Shown in pieces: positions 1 to 8,483 of a stretch of DNA of 35,141 bases. Position 1 is the stretch's first letter; each line of letters starts with the position of its first letter. A program made the translations under genes and the position numbers. The notes under the pieces were generated by a model. The model did no database searches and was not told where the DNA came from. It saw only the letters and a list, made by a program, of their open reading frames with translations. The stretch lies in contig JAITIK010000079.1 of assembly GCA_031279555.1 (NCBI GenBank), positions 1-35,141 on the forward strand, read 5' to 3'. Source of the stretch: Treponema sp. (GTDB taxonomy: Bacteria; Spirochaetota; Spirochaetia; Treponematales; Breznakiellaceae).

Positions 1-10
1 TAATGGCAGG

Positions 11-447
11 ATGAGTGAATTAATACGAAAAGAACACGATGTGAGTATAATAATGTGTCATATAGTATGTCCTGCAAAATATCGTAGGGCGGCAATAAGC
101 CCTGAGGTTGATAAGAAGAAGAGAGAAGTATGTCAAGGGATAGAAGCAAGATATGAGATAAAATTTTTGGAGATGGGAACAGAGAAAGGCCATGCGCATT
201 TTCTGGTGCAATCGGCGCCAACGTATAGTATACCGGCGAGAAAGATGTTTGAAGCATATCCTGAAGTGGAGAGGGATTTATGGGGAGGGGGGTTTGGACC
301 AGGGGGTGTTATGTAGGGACGGCAGGGGAACACGGTGATGAAGAGGCGATATCAAGATATGTAAAGAATCAAGGGCGAAATATTGATGGATATGAGAAAA
401 TATATGAGACCGGACAATTGGAGTTATTCGCTTGGCTTTCTAGGTAA
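11..447 (+). pseudogene. tnpA: IS200/IS605-family transposase TnpA (Y1/HUH), broken by a 1-nt frameshift
   Basis: The first reading frame (11-316) encodes an N-terminal TnpA segment with the HUH metal-binding motif (H61-A62-H63 in the context GHAHFLVQS). It then stops at a TAG. From about position 292 the next frame carries on the family's C-terminal half (CYVGTAGEHGDEEAISRYV, then KNQG), ending in TAA at 445-447, and it includes the tyrosine expected to be the nucleophile. Adding one T to the TTT run at 291-293 would restore a single protein of about 145 residues, the normal TnpA length. TnpA normally excises and inserts single-stranded DNA next to short hairpins. No tnpB is adjacent. The defect is either a real inactivating deletion or a homopolymer sequencing error. 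A related, more decayed copy lies at 32736-33159. Confidence 0.85.
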
Positions 448-453
448 GCATTG

Positions 454-480
454 CCGCAGATCTCCGCTCTGCGGTTGTTT
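454..480 (+). terminator. Stem-loop just downstream of tnpA (terminator or IS right-end hairpin)
   Basis: CCGCAGA (454-460) pairs with TCTGCGG (468-474) around a 7-nt loop and is followed by TTGTTT. It begins 7 nt after the tnpA stop. It could be an intrinsic terminator or the right-end palindrome that IS200-type transposases recognise; the remnant at 32736-33159 also has a hairpin just past its stop. Confidence 0.5.
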
Positions 481-586
481 ATTGATTCAACAGATTTATT
501 TCCCGGTTTTCCCACACGCCTCCAGCGTCAATTCCCCGAATTTCCTATAAATATTTTTCTTTTCGCCGTTTGAATCACGCGCGGCG

Positions 587-601
587 CGGCATAGCCGGTG
601 G
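587..601 (+). repeat. 15-nt repeat shared with the far end of the window
   Basis: The 15-mer CGGCATAGCCGGTGG occurs here and again at 35037-35051, where it is the 3' part of a perfect hairpin. Here the left arm is degenerate. Both sites lie in decayed DNA that also holds IS200 remnants, which suggests mobile-element ends, but this is inference. Confidence 0.4.
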
Positions 602-791
602 TTTACGTAAAATAATTAGGGGCGGATTTTTATCCGCAATCCGCCGTTTTCGGCAAAGGTTACTACGATTTAGGCATCCTCCGCCCGGTTGGTCAGAATT
701 TGGGTGGTTTCAAGCAGTTCAAAGGCGGCGGTTTTGCGGCGATCAGGCGGCGGCGCGCAACCATCAAACGTCGCTCCATTATTTATTGCCA

Positions 792-1193
792 TCAGTCCCA
801 GCGGCTCGCCGCGCCGCTTACGCCGCTGTCCACGCCCGGCCCCGTCGTGGCGTTGCGTCTCTTGACGGAGGAATTGGAGACGAAAACATACACCGCGTTG
901 CCGCTGCCGCTTGGCGGTGTCTCCTAACGCGCCGCAACCGACTACATACACCCCGCCGCCGGATGCGGTGTTGCCGCTGATTTCACCGCCGTTCAATGGT
1001 AAACATCCCGGATACACCCGCCCCGCCGCCGCCGCTGATTTTTGAGCCGTCTTCCATTACCAGCGCCCGCCGCCGTAAAGATGTTTAGAATAATACGGGG
1101 GGGGGGGGGGGATTGGCTGACAATAGAATGCGGGGGAGCGCGCTCTGTCGAAGCGGCTATCCGCGCTAACAGCGGGGCAATCGGGCTGTTCAT
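792..1193 (-). pseudogene. Remnant of a repeat-rich surface beta-helix protein
   Basis: Minus-strand translation shows fragments in different frames: a GSKISGGGGAGVSG-like stretch (about 1065-1020), NGGEISGNTASGGGVYV (about 1000-950), then NAVYVFVSNSSVKRRN leading to GPGVDSGVSGAASRWD and a TGA at 794-792. The NGG-ISGNTA-GGGVYV pattern is the repeat of polymorphic, right-handed beta-helix surface proteins. The ordered pieces and a plausible C-terminus indicate a real gene broken by at least two frameshifts. No signal peptide or upstream part is visible. A run of 15 G on the plus strand (1097-1111) lies within the 5' part. The rest of 1-1530 outside this and the tnpA remnant shows no credible gene. 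Confidence 0.55.
1097..1111. repeat. Poly-G homopolymer (15 G)
   Basis: An uninterrupted run of 15 G on the plus strand (C on the minus strand) lies near the 5' side of the broken surface-protein gene. Such tracts are prone to slippage, and poly-G tracts near treponemal surface-protein genes are known to cause phase variation. Here the downstream gene is already broken, so the tract may be a relic. Confidence 0.9.
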
Positions 1194-1497
1194 AACGACG
1201 CGCTCCGCGCTCGTTTTCCGTAAAAACCTTTCATGACAATTACCTTATGGAGGCGGCTGTTCTTATGGGATGCCCGCGGCGCAGGCTGGCGTGTTGGATT
1301 GTCTCCTTGTTTGTAAGATACGCCGCTCTTCGGGCGGCGCAAGACAGTAGCGCGGGTTTGTTGTTTGTGTCAAGTAAAAGATACATTATGGCTTACGTAA
1401 TGTCGGGAGTGTTCAGCCGGGAGAACGATTATTCCTCAATACGCCCCAAGATTGGCTGCGCTTCGGCTGCGCGTTTGATCACGCGGACAAAAAGAAG

Positions 1498-1512
1498 CGC
1501 CCCTGCGGGGCG
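1498..1512. other. Short GC-rich hairpin upstream of nifJ
   Basis: CGCCCC and GGGGCG pair around TGC. There is no T-run after it on the plus strand, so its role is unclear. The 1237-1530 stretch is otherwise without a recognisable gene. Confidence 0.35.
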
Positions 1513-1536
1513 GTCAAGGAAAAAGTATGCCCCAAC

Positions 1537-1565
1537 TTGTATTTTTTGAAAACACTCTATATAAT
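1537..1565 (+). promoter_or_regulatory. Sigma-70-type promoter of nifJ
   Basis: TTGTAT (1537-1542), a 17-nt spacer and a perfect TATAAT (1560-1565). Transcription should start near 1572, leaving a leader of about 24 nt that contains the GAGG ribosome-binding site at 1587-1590. Confidence 0.7.
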
Positions 1566-1595
1566 AATAAGCAAATCTTTTTTATCGAGGAAAAC

Positions 1596-4500
1596 ATGTC
1601 CGAAAAAAACATGATCATGATCGACGGAAACACCGCGGCCGGGCAGGTAGCCCACGCGCTGAGTGAAGTAATCGCCATTTATCCGATTACCCCGTCAAGC
1701 CCCATGGGGGAAGTCGCTGACGAGCTTTCCGCCCAGGGACGGAAAAACCTGTGGGGAACCATCCCGCAGGTTGTCGAAATGCAGTCCGAGGCCGGAGCTG
1801 CGGGCGCGGTTCACGGCGCGCTGACGACCGGCGCTCTTTCTTCCACATTCACCGCGTCCCAGGGTCTGCTTCTGATGATCCCCAATATGTACAAGATCGC
1901 CGGCGAACTGACATCAACCGTGTTCCATATCGCGGCGCGCGCAATCGCGGCGAGTTCGCTCTCCATTTTCGGCGACCATCAAGACGTGATGGCGTGCAGG
2001 CAGACCGGCTGGGCTATGATAGCGTCAAACAGCGTGCAGGAAGTCATGGATATGGCGGCCATCGCCCATTCGTCAACGCTCCGTTCCCGCGTACCGTTTC
2101 TTCACTTTTTTGACGGTTTTCGCACTTCCCACGAATTGCAGAAAGTTGAGGAGGTGTCCCATGAAACCATGAGGGCGCTGATAAGCGACGAGCTTGTGCA
2201 GGAACACCGGAAGCGCGGACTCACGCCCGAAAAGCCCACCATCCGCGGCACCGCTCAGAATCCCGACACCTATTTCCAGAGCAGGGAAGGCGTGAACAAG
2301 TACTACCTTGCGACGCCGGCGATTGTTCAGGCTGAAATGGACAAATTCGCCGAACTTACCGGCAGACAGTACCATTTGTTCGACTATTTCGGCGCGAAAG
2401 ACGCTGAGAAAGTCATCATCATCATGGGTTCCGGCGCGGAAACCTGCGAGGAAACCGTTGAATATCTCGAATCCAAAGGCGAAAAAGTCGGCGTACTGAA
2501 GGTGCGCCTCTACCGTCCCTTTGACGCGAAGCTCTTTGTAAAAGCCCTGCCCGCCACGGTAAGGGCAATCGCGGCGCTTGACCGCACCAAGGAACCCGGA
2601 TCCCTTGGAGAGCCGCTGTACGAAGACGTGGTTACCGCCATTGAAGAGATGCTCGGCGCGGGCGAGACGCCTTTCAAAGCCCAGCCCCTCATTCTCGGCG
2701 GGCGCTACGGCTTGGGTTCAAAGGAATTCACGCCCGCTCACGTAAAAGCCGTCTTTGACAACCTGTCCGGCAAAAAGACAAGCAACTTTGTCGTTGGCAT
2801 TGAAGACGACGTGCTGGGCAAGAGCCTGCCTTACGACGAGCAGTTTGCGCTTGCCGAAGAAGGCATGAACGAGGCGATGTTCTATGGTCTCGGTTCGGAC
2901 GGAACGGTCGGCGCGAACAAGAACTCCATCAAGATCATAGGAGACGCGAAGCCGGAGCTTTCAGCCCAGGCGTATTTTTCCTATGACTCAAAAAAATCGG
3001 GCGGTTTTACCGTGTCCCACCTCAGATTCGGCAAGAAAGCCATTCGCAGACCCTACCTCATCACCAAAGCGGACTTCCTCGCGTGTCATAAATTCTCCTA
3101 CATGGAGACCTACGACATGCTCGCCTACGCGAAAGACGGAGGCGTCTTCCTTCTCAACAGCCCGTTCGGCGCGGCTGAGGTGTGGAAGGAGATTCCGGTC
3201 GAGGCGCAGAAACGCATCATCGACAAGAAGCTCAAGTTTTATGTGATTGACGCGGCGAACATAGCTCTGAAAGCCGGCATGGGAAACCGCATCAATACGG
3301 TCATGCAGGCGGCCTACTTCAAGATTTCCGGCGTACTTGAGGAAGCTCAAGCCGTCGAATATATGAAGAAATTCATCAAAAAATCCTACGGCAAGAAGGG
3401 CGACGATGTTGTCCAGAAGAACTACGCGACGGTCGACATGGCGCTTGACGCGGTGGAAAAAGTGAATTACCCTTCCTCCATACAGGGTGATGTCCATATC
3501 AAAAAACCGTTTGCCACCGCGCAAGACCTGTGGATCCAGGAAACGCTCGGCGTCATGTCCATTCAAGAGGGCGACAAATTGCCCGTGTCGAAACTTCCCG
3601 AAGACGGGACGTTCCCCACTGCCACGACTCAGTACGAGAAGCGCGGCGTTGCGGAGCGCGTGCCGGAATGGCATCCTGAAAACTGCATCCAGTGCGGAAA
3701 ATGCTCGTTTGTGTGTTCCCACGCCTGCATCCGCATGAAGCGCCTTACAAACGATCTGGCGGCGAAAGCCCCCGCAGGTTTCAAAACCGCCGATATTAAG
3801 CCAAAAGCGGATGCGAATGAGAAGGTCGCCCTGATGATTTCCGCGGAAGATTGCATGGACTGCGGTCTCTGCATCAACGCTTGTCCAATCAACGCCAAAG
3901 CGACGGATCCCGCGAAGAAGGCGCTTGTTTTCAGACCCTATGCCGACGATCCGGCGTACCACGCGGAACAGGTCGCGGCGTGGGACTATTTCCTGAGTCT
4001 CCCCGAAACTGATCCCGCGACGCTAAACCTCGGAACCTTTAAGGGGCTTGCGTTCAAACGCCCGCTCTTTGAATTCTCCGGCGCATGCGGCGGCTGCGGC
4101 GAAACGCCCTATGTGAAACTCCTTTCCCAGCTTTTCGGCGACCGCGCGGTCATCGCCAACGCCACTGGTTGCTCTTCAATTTACGGCGGAAATTTGCCCA
4201 CCACGCCCTACGCCCGGCGCGGTGATGGACGCGGCCCCGTATGGTCAAACAGCCTGTTTGAAGACGCAGCCGAATTCGGTTACGGTATGCGGCTCACCAG
4301 CGACAAACTTGCGGAACATGTCCGCGAAGTCGCGGTACAAGCCAAATCCGAAGGCGTTGAACCTGCGGTCATCGACAGACTGCTCGCCAACACGCAAAAA
4401 GACGATGCGGAAATCGAGGCGCAGCGCAAGGATGTGGACGCGCTCAAAGCGGCTCTCGCGGGCAACTCTAGCGAAACCGTGAAAAGCCTCCTCTCGCTTG

Positions 4501-5165
4501 CGGATCACTTCATCAAACGCTCCGTGTGGATTCTCGGCGGCGACGGTTGGGCGTACGACATCGGCTTCGGCGGTCTCGATCACGTCATCGCATCGGGGCG
4601 CAATGTAAACATCCTGTGTATGGACACCGAAGTGTACTCCAACACTGGCGGACAGATGAGCAAGGCCACGCCAATCGGCGCTATCGCCAAGTTCGCCGCG
4701 GCCGGCAAGGAAATAACCAAGAAGGATTTGGGCGCCATCGCCATGAGTTACGGCTACGTGTACGTAGCCAAGATCGCGTTGGGCGCGAATGAGGCGCAAA
4801 CGATTAAGGCGTTCCGTGAAGCGGAAGCCTATGACGGACCTTCAATCATCATCGCCTACTCCCACTGCATCAACCACGGCATTGACATGTCCAGGGGGCT
4901 TGACCAGCAGAAGGGGGCGGTGACATCGGGACTGTGGCCGCTCTACCGCTACGATCCGCGGCTTAAAGATCAAGGCAAGAATCCGTTCCAGCTTGATTCC
5001 AAAGACCCGACCACTTCCATTGAAGATTTTATGTACAAGGAAGTGCGCTTCAAGAGTCTCAAAGCCGCGTCCCCGGATCGCGCGGACGCGCTTCTTGCGA
5101 AGGCGAAGAAGATCGCCGAACGAACGCTGAAAGAGTACAAGTACTTGGCGGAAAGACCGTTCTAA
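1596..5165 (+). CDS. nifJ: Pyruvate:ferredoxin (flavodoxin) oxidoreductase
   Basis: This cytoplasmic enzyme oxidises pyruvate with CoA to acetyl-CoA and CO2 and passes electrons to ferredoxin or flavodoxin, a central step of anaerobic fermentation. It is 1189 residues, the normal length for the one-piece homodimeric form. In order it shows the N-terminal pyrimidine-binding domain (AIYPITPSSPMGEVADE, about 28-45), the CoA-side and gamma domains, two 4Fe-4S ferredoxin motifs (CIQCGKCSFVC near 696 and CMDCGLCINAC near 754), cysteines for the proximal cluster (GACGGCGETP near 829), and the thiamine-diphosphate site (GDGWAYDIGFGG near 982, YSNTGGQ near 1012). The ATG at 1596 is chosen because GAGG precedes it by 5 nt and the promoter ends at 1565; a longer frame from 1527 would overlap the promoter. 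It is monocistronic, with a terminator at 5198. Confidence 0.98.
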   Translation: MSEKNMIMIDGNTAAGQVAHALSEVIAIYPITPSSPMGEVADELSAQGRKNLWGTIPQVVEMQSEAGAAGAVHGALTTGALSSTFTASQGLLLMIPNMYKIAGELTSTVFHIAARAIAASSLSIFGDHQDVMACRQTGWAMIASNSVQEVMDMAAIAHSSTLRSRVPFLHFFDGFRTSHELQKVEEVSHETMRALISDELVQEHRKRGLTPEKPTIRGTAQNPDTYFQSREGVNKYYLATPAIVQAEMDKFAELTGRQYHLFDYFGAKDAEKVIIIMGSGAETCEETVEYLESKGEKVGVLKVRLYRPFDAKLFVKALPATVRAIAALDRTKEPGSLGEPLYEDVVTAIEEMLGAGETPFKAQPLILGGRYGLGSKEFTPAHVKAVFDNLSGKKTSNFVVGIEDDVLGKSLPYDEQFALAEEGMNEAMFYGLGSDGTVGANKNSIKIIGDAKPELSAQAYFSYDSKKSGGFTVSHLRFGKKAIRRPYLITKADFLACHKFSYMETYDMLAYAKDGGVFLLNSPFGAAEVWKEIPVEAQKRIIDKKLKFYVIDAANIALKAGMGNRINTVMQAAYFKISGVLEEAQAVEYMKKFIKKSYGKKGDDVVQKNYATVDMALDAVEKVNYPSSIQGDVHIKKPFATAQDLWIQETLGVMSIQEGDKLPVSKLPEDGTFPTATTQYEKRGVAERVPEWHPENCIQCGKCSFVCSHACIRMKRLTNDLAAKAPAGFKTADIKPKADANEKVALMISAEDCMDCGLCINACPINAKATDPAKKALVFRPYADDPAYHAEQVAAWDYFLSLPETDPATLNLGTFKGLAFKRPLFEFSGACGGCGETPYVKLLSQLFGDRAVIANATGCSSIYGGNLPTTPYARRGDGRGPVWSNSLFEDAAEFGYGMRLTSDKLAEHVREVAVQAKSEGVEPAVIDRLLANTQKDDAEIEAQRKDVDALKAALAGNSSETVKSLLSLADHFIKRSVWILGGDGWAYDIGFGGLDHVIASGRNVNILCMDTEVYSNTGGQMSKATPIGAIAKFAAAGKEITKKDLGAIAMSYGYVYVAKIALGANEAQTIKAFREAEAYDGPSIIIAYSHCINHGIDMSRGLDQQKGAVTSGLWPLYRYDPRLKDQGKNPFQLDSKDPTTSIEDFMYKEVRFKSLKAASPDRADALLAKAKKIAERTLKEYKYLAERPF

Positions 5166-5197
5166 TGGCGTAACTTTTTAGAAAAAGGCGCAAACCA

Positions 5198-5230
5198 ACG
5201 GGGAGCTTGCAACAAGGCTCCCCGTTTTTT
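5198..5230 (+). terminator. Rho-independent terminator of nifJ
   Basis: ACGGGGAGC (5198-5206) pairs perfectly with GCTCCCCGT (5217-5225) around a 10-nt loop, followed by six T. It lies 32 nt after the nifJ stop. Confidence 0.92.
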
Positions 5231-5410
5231 ATTTTCATAAGAAGGTTCAATACCCCATAAACAAACACGAACCGCTCTTCGGTCTACAGGGCGCCGCCTT
5301 CATGCGCTCCCTAAACAAAAATTCGCGCCGTTCGTGTCAAAGCGGGTGATATTCCAATCATAGTCGCAGACAGCAAACTACGGCGCGCTCCGTTGTGTTG
5401 TTCGTGTATT

Positions 5411-7459
5411 CTACCAGGAAATCCTGATATGTTCTATTTGCGACCGGTGCTTCATTTTCACCAGCAACGTCCGTTCGGAAACCGAATACGCCCATCCCGA
5501 TGAATCGTACCGTTCAAAATCGGCGGCGGTCCGGTAAATTTGATTGTAAAGCTGCACACGGCTCATTGAAGGCGGGATGTTGCGGATAAGCATATAGTGA
5601 GTCTCGCCAGCAGGGAAGTCAACTTCAATATCCAAACTTGAGCCAGCGGCGCCCAAGTCGCCGGCAAGAGTTGCGGAAACCCGCGTCGCCGCCGTCCACG
5701 CCCAAACCGGCGGGGCGTCCGCCCTGTTAACAATAGCAACGGCGCGGGCGTAGTTTTCTCCTACGCCCAACTCGCGGTACAGATAGGCGGAATGTATGGT
5801 TACGGACGCTTCTACGGATGAGGGGCGCTCCGCCATGATGTCGGACACCAACAGTTCTTTTGGCGCAAACCCTTCGTCATTGGTCACTGAAAGAACGGAC
5901 AGTATCACGGAACGGGCGGCGGCGGCCCACCCGCCATTACCGGCGTTCTCCGCGTAAAGCAACAAGGCTTTGCCTAAACGCAGGTTGAAGAGCATATCCG
6001 CTGAACCGTTGTTGAATACGAACACCTTGTCGCCCTGACCGTTCTTTCGTATGCCCGCGGAAATAAGCGAAAACACCCTGTCATTGAACCGGGCGAAGGG
6101 ATTTTCCACAGTAGGGCGGTATGCTTCCCAATCCATGTAATTTTCCAGAATACCCGGTATACAATCAGGGGTGATGGCGGAAGGATCAATGGAACGCGCC
6201 CATGCGTCGACGGCGTTCACAACGGCGTTGGCGCCCTGTAGAGAAAGATATTCAATGGCGTGATATTCTTTGAAGAAATCAAACGATTGGCTGTTGATTT
6301 CCCGGGACAGACGGGTGTTGGCGTCCCGTTCAAACGCGGTAAAAGAGCGGAGCGCCTGATCCAAACGCCCAAAATACGGCGATGACGCGTACGTTTTTTG
6401 CCCCGGATTTTGAGAGGCGTTTATGGCGCTATTTACAAAACTGGCGGGCGTGGTCCTGAGCGCCTGACTGTACGCATTACGGCGAATGGATTCGCTGATA
6501 TACGCCATAATCCGAACTTCATCGGATGACGCGGATAGCCGCAACCCATTATATATACGGGTACGCCACAGGTCGATTGCATTATTATAATCCGCCTCGC
6601 TGGACGCCTGCGCGATGACAAAATCCGCGACATTGAACAACTGATCGTCTTCACTGTTTTCAGGCGGCGCCTCTGCCTCATCATCAGGCGGCGTGTCAAT
6701 AACTTGATACGCTATAAACGGATCACTCTCCGTCAATACCAGCATCTGCTTGTCCGGATCCATCAGCGCTCTGCTGAACCCGTATCTCATCCCATTATAG
6801 ATAATAAAAAAATGCCCGCCTTCAGCCTGCTGAATGCGGGACGTCGCAAGCATTCTGTAGGGAAGCTCAAGACGTCCAACGCCTCCAGCGAAGACTACGC
6901 TGATGGCAAGTTCCTGCCTTCCGGTATTTTCTTGTACGGCAAAAGTCAAACTGGTACCTCCAGCGAAACGGAAAATTACGAGATCGTCAGAAAACGCCGC
7001 GTATTCGGGCAGTCTGATCTCACGTCTGCCGTCTGCGTACACAAGCGAGAATTTGTTTTCTTCGTTCAACCGGTATTCCATGCCGCTAAAAGAAACCACC
7101 GCCCTCCCTGTAATGGACTGCCAGTCAAAACCCAACGGCATCGACAGGGAGGCGTCCGCCGCCCGCTCTTTGTACTGAGCGCTTACCGTGAGTCCGTCAA
7201 TCCGTTTGGTAAAATTTCCATATTTTGTAAACTGAATCAAGACGAGAACAAAAAAAATAATGATGTAGCCAGCAAAAAGCCCCGCTACACGCGGAACGAT
7301 TGACTTTTTTATCACGATGAAACCCTTCTTTATTCGCAATGGATTTATGCACGGCTCTTTAGGACAATTCGCATCGGCGATGCCGACAAAAGCGGAGGTA
7401 GACCCCGCGTTAAAATTTTTTTTACAAAAGCTCCACTTCATGCAACCATTGCAAGACAC
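5411..7459 (-). CDS. Membrane-anchored protein of unknown function
   Basis: I do not recognise a family. The frame gives 682 residues from a GTG at 7459 preceded by AAGG with a 5-nt gap, downstream of a promoter at 7522-7494. An alternative GTG at 7315, with AAGAAGG before it, would give 634 residues. The longer form has a cysteine-rich first 40 residues (CNGC, a further Cys 5 residues on, then a CPKEPC motif), a basic stretch, and one hydrophobic helix (VAGLFAGYIIIFFVLVLIQF, about 58-77). The remaining 600 residues look soluble and should be extracytoplasmic, with an acidic linker (PPDDEAEAPPENSEDDQ) and a mainly helical second half. It is not in an operon and is tail-to-tail with nifJ. The first 48 residues are the uncertain part. 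Confidence 0.8.
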   Translation of the reverse strand: MSCNGCMKWSFCKKNFNAGSTSAFVGIADANCPKEPCINPLRIKKGFIVIKKSIVPRVAGLFAGYIIIFFVLVLIQFTKYGNFTKRIDGLTVSAQYKERAADASLSMPLGFDWQSITGRAVVSFSGMEYRLNEENKFSLVYADGRREIRLPEYAAFSDDLVIFRFAGGTSLTFAVQENTGRQELAISVVFAGGVGRLELPYRMLATSRIQQAEGGHFFIIYNGMRYGFSRALMDPDKQMLVLTESDPFIAYQVIDTPPDDEAEAPPENSEDDQLFNVADFVIAQASSEADYNNAIDLWRTRIYNGLRLSASSDEVRIMAYISESIRRNAYSQALRTTPASFVNSAINASQNPGQKTYASSPYFGRLDQALRSFTAFERDANTRLSREINSQSFDFFKEYHAIEYLSLQGANAVVNAVDAWARSIDPSAITPDCIPGILENYMDWEAYRPTVENPFARFNDRVFSLISAGIRKNGQGDKVFVFNNGSADMLFNLRLGKALLLYAENAGNGGWAAAARSVILSVLSVTNDEGFAPKELLVSDIMAERPSSVEASVTIHSAYLYRELGVGENYARAVAIVNRADAPPVWAWTAATRVSATLAGDLGAAGSSLDIEVDFPAGETHYMLIRNIPPSMSRVQLYNQIYRTAADFERYDSSGWAYSVSERTLLVKMKHRSQIEHIRISW

Positions 7460-7493
7460 TTCAACCTTATTGCGAAAAAATTTATTTTACAAT

Positions 7494-7522
7494 ATTATAA
7501 CATATAATTCTGAAAAAAGCAA
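7494..7522 (-). promoter_or_regulatory. Promoter of the 5411-7459 gene
   Basis: On the minus strand, TTGCTT (7522-7517), a 17-nt spacer, then a perfect TATAAT (7499-7494). The start site should be near 7487, about 28 nt before the GTG at 7459. The box lies just past the rsgA stop. Confidence 0.6.
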
Positions 7523-7532
7523 TGCGGCTACT

Positions 7533-8483
7533 CTAAATTTCATCTCTTATACGCAGAAAGCTCGTGTACCGATCTTCGTGAATAACGCCTTGCTCAACCG
7601 CTTCAATGATCTTGCACCCGGGCTCGCGCTGATGGGTGCAGGAAAGTCCAAAGGCGCATGTTCCCGCAAACGGCGCAAATTCCTTCATATACAACACAAT
7701 ATCTCTGGCGACAACGCCGTCCGGCACAAAACGCCTCATACCTGGCGTATCAATGATGAATGTTCTTTGCATAATCTTTTTTGTATCGGCCAAAGCGGGG
7801 ACTTCCAAAAGACTCGCCATAGTGGTCGTATGGTTTCCTCTGTCGTATTTTTCGTTGATGCGTCCCGTCCTGATGTCCGCGCCCGGAACAAGCGTGTTGA
7901 TGAGGCTTGATTTTCCCACTCCAGACTGCCCCGCAAGCACAGAGCATTTCCCTCGCATTAGATCGCGGAGGGCGTTCATACCCGCTCCGGTTAGGGACGA
8001 AACATGCAACGTCTGGTACCCGATGTGGACGAAATCACGCAACCGCTCAACAACATCTTCGTTATAAGGCAGATCACATTTATTGCACACGATAACCGGT
8101 GTAATTCCGGCGTATTCGGCCTGCACGAGCAGCCGGTCTATGAAGCGGGGGCGAAAAGGAGGGGACGAGGGCGTTGTAAGACACAGCGCAAGGTCTACAT
8201 TTGCGGCTAAGATTTGCGATGAGGCCAAACGGTTCTGGCCACGCCCCTTTTGGTTCGCGCGGGTAAACGCATTGCGCCGTTTCTCAAGGCTTGTAATAAA
8301 CCCCTGCTCCTTATGAACGCCATCCCGCTCAAAAACAACCCTGTCACCGGGCGCGAGCGGGTTGTAATACGTTTCCACGCCTTTGAGTATTTTTCCCTTG
8401 ATGCGGCACTCTACGGCGCCGTCTTCTCCGTCCGCCTGTACGGTGAAGACATTTTTGGATCCTCGCAGCACAAGTCCGATCAT
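7533..8483 (-). CDS. rsgA: Ribosome small-subunit-dependent GTPase A
   Basis: RsgA is a circularly permuted GTPase that helps late maturation of the 30S ribosomal subunit. The 316-residue protein has an N-terminal OB-like domain (1-85), then the G motifs in permuted order: NKCD (134-137, G4), GQSGVGKS (185-192, Walker A/G1) and DTPG (245-248, G3). The C-terminal zinc site is complete (C276, C282, H284, C290). Its ATG overlaps the murI stop by 4 nt (ATGA), and GAGGAGG lies about 8 nt upstream inside murI, so translation is probably coupled to murI. Confidence 0.97.
   Translation of the reverse strand: MIGLVLRGSKNVFTVQADGEDGAVECRIKGKILKGVETYYNPLAPGDRVVFERDGVHKEQGFITSLEKRRNAFTRANQKGRGQNRLASSQILAANVDLALCLTTPSSPPFRPRFIDRLLVQAEYAGITPVIVCNKCDLPYNEDVVERLRDFVHIGYQTLHVSSLTGAGMNALRDLMRGKCSVLAGQSGVGKSSLINTLVPGADIRTGRINEKYDRGNHTTTMASLLEVPALADTKKIMQRTFIIDTPGMRRFVPDGVVARDIVLYMKEFAPFAGTCAFGLSCTHQREPGCKIIEAVEQGVIHEDRYTSFLRIRDEI

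Noticed and set aside
1247-1549. Plus-strand frame of 100 codons upstream of nifJ
   Set aside because: The translation is low-quality, has no ribosome-binding site and runs into the nifJ promoter.
1527-1595. Upstream extension of nifJ (start at 1527)
   Set aside because: It would place translation over the -35/-10 boxes at 1537-1565, and the ATG at 1596 has a good ribosome-binding site and matches the family N-terminus.
2988-3962. Long open frame on the minus strand inside nifJ (324 codons)
   Set aside because: It is a shadow of the GC-rich coding frame of nifJ, has no recognisable domain, and no ribosome-binding site.
6704-7303. Plus-strand frame of 199 codons opposite the membrane-anchored protein gene
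   Set aside because: It is antisense to a longer, better-supported gene and shows no protein-like motif.
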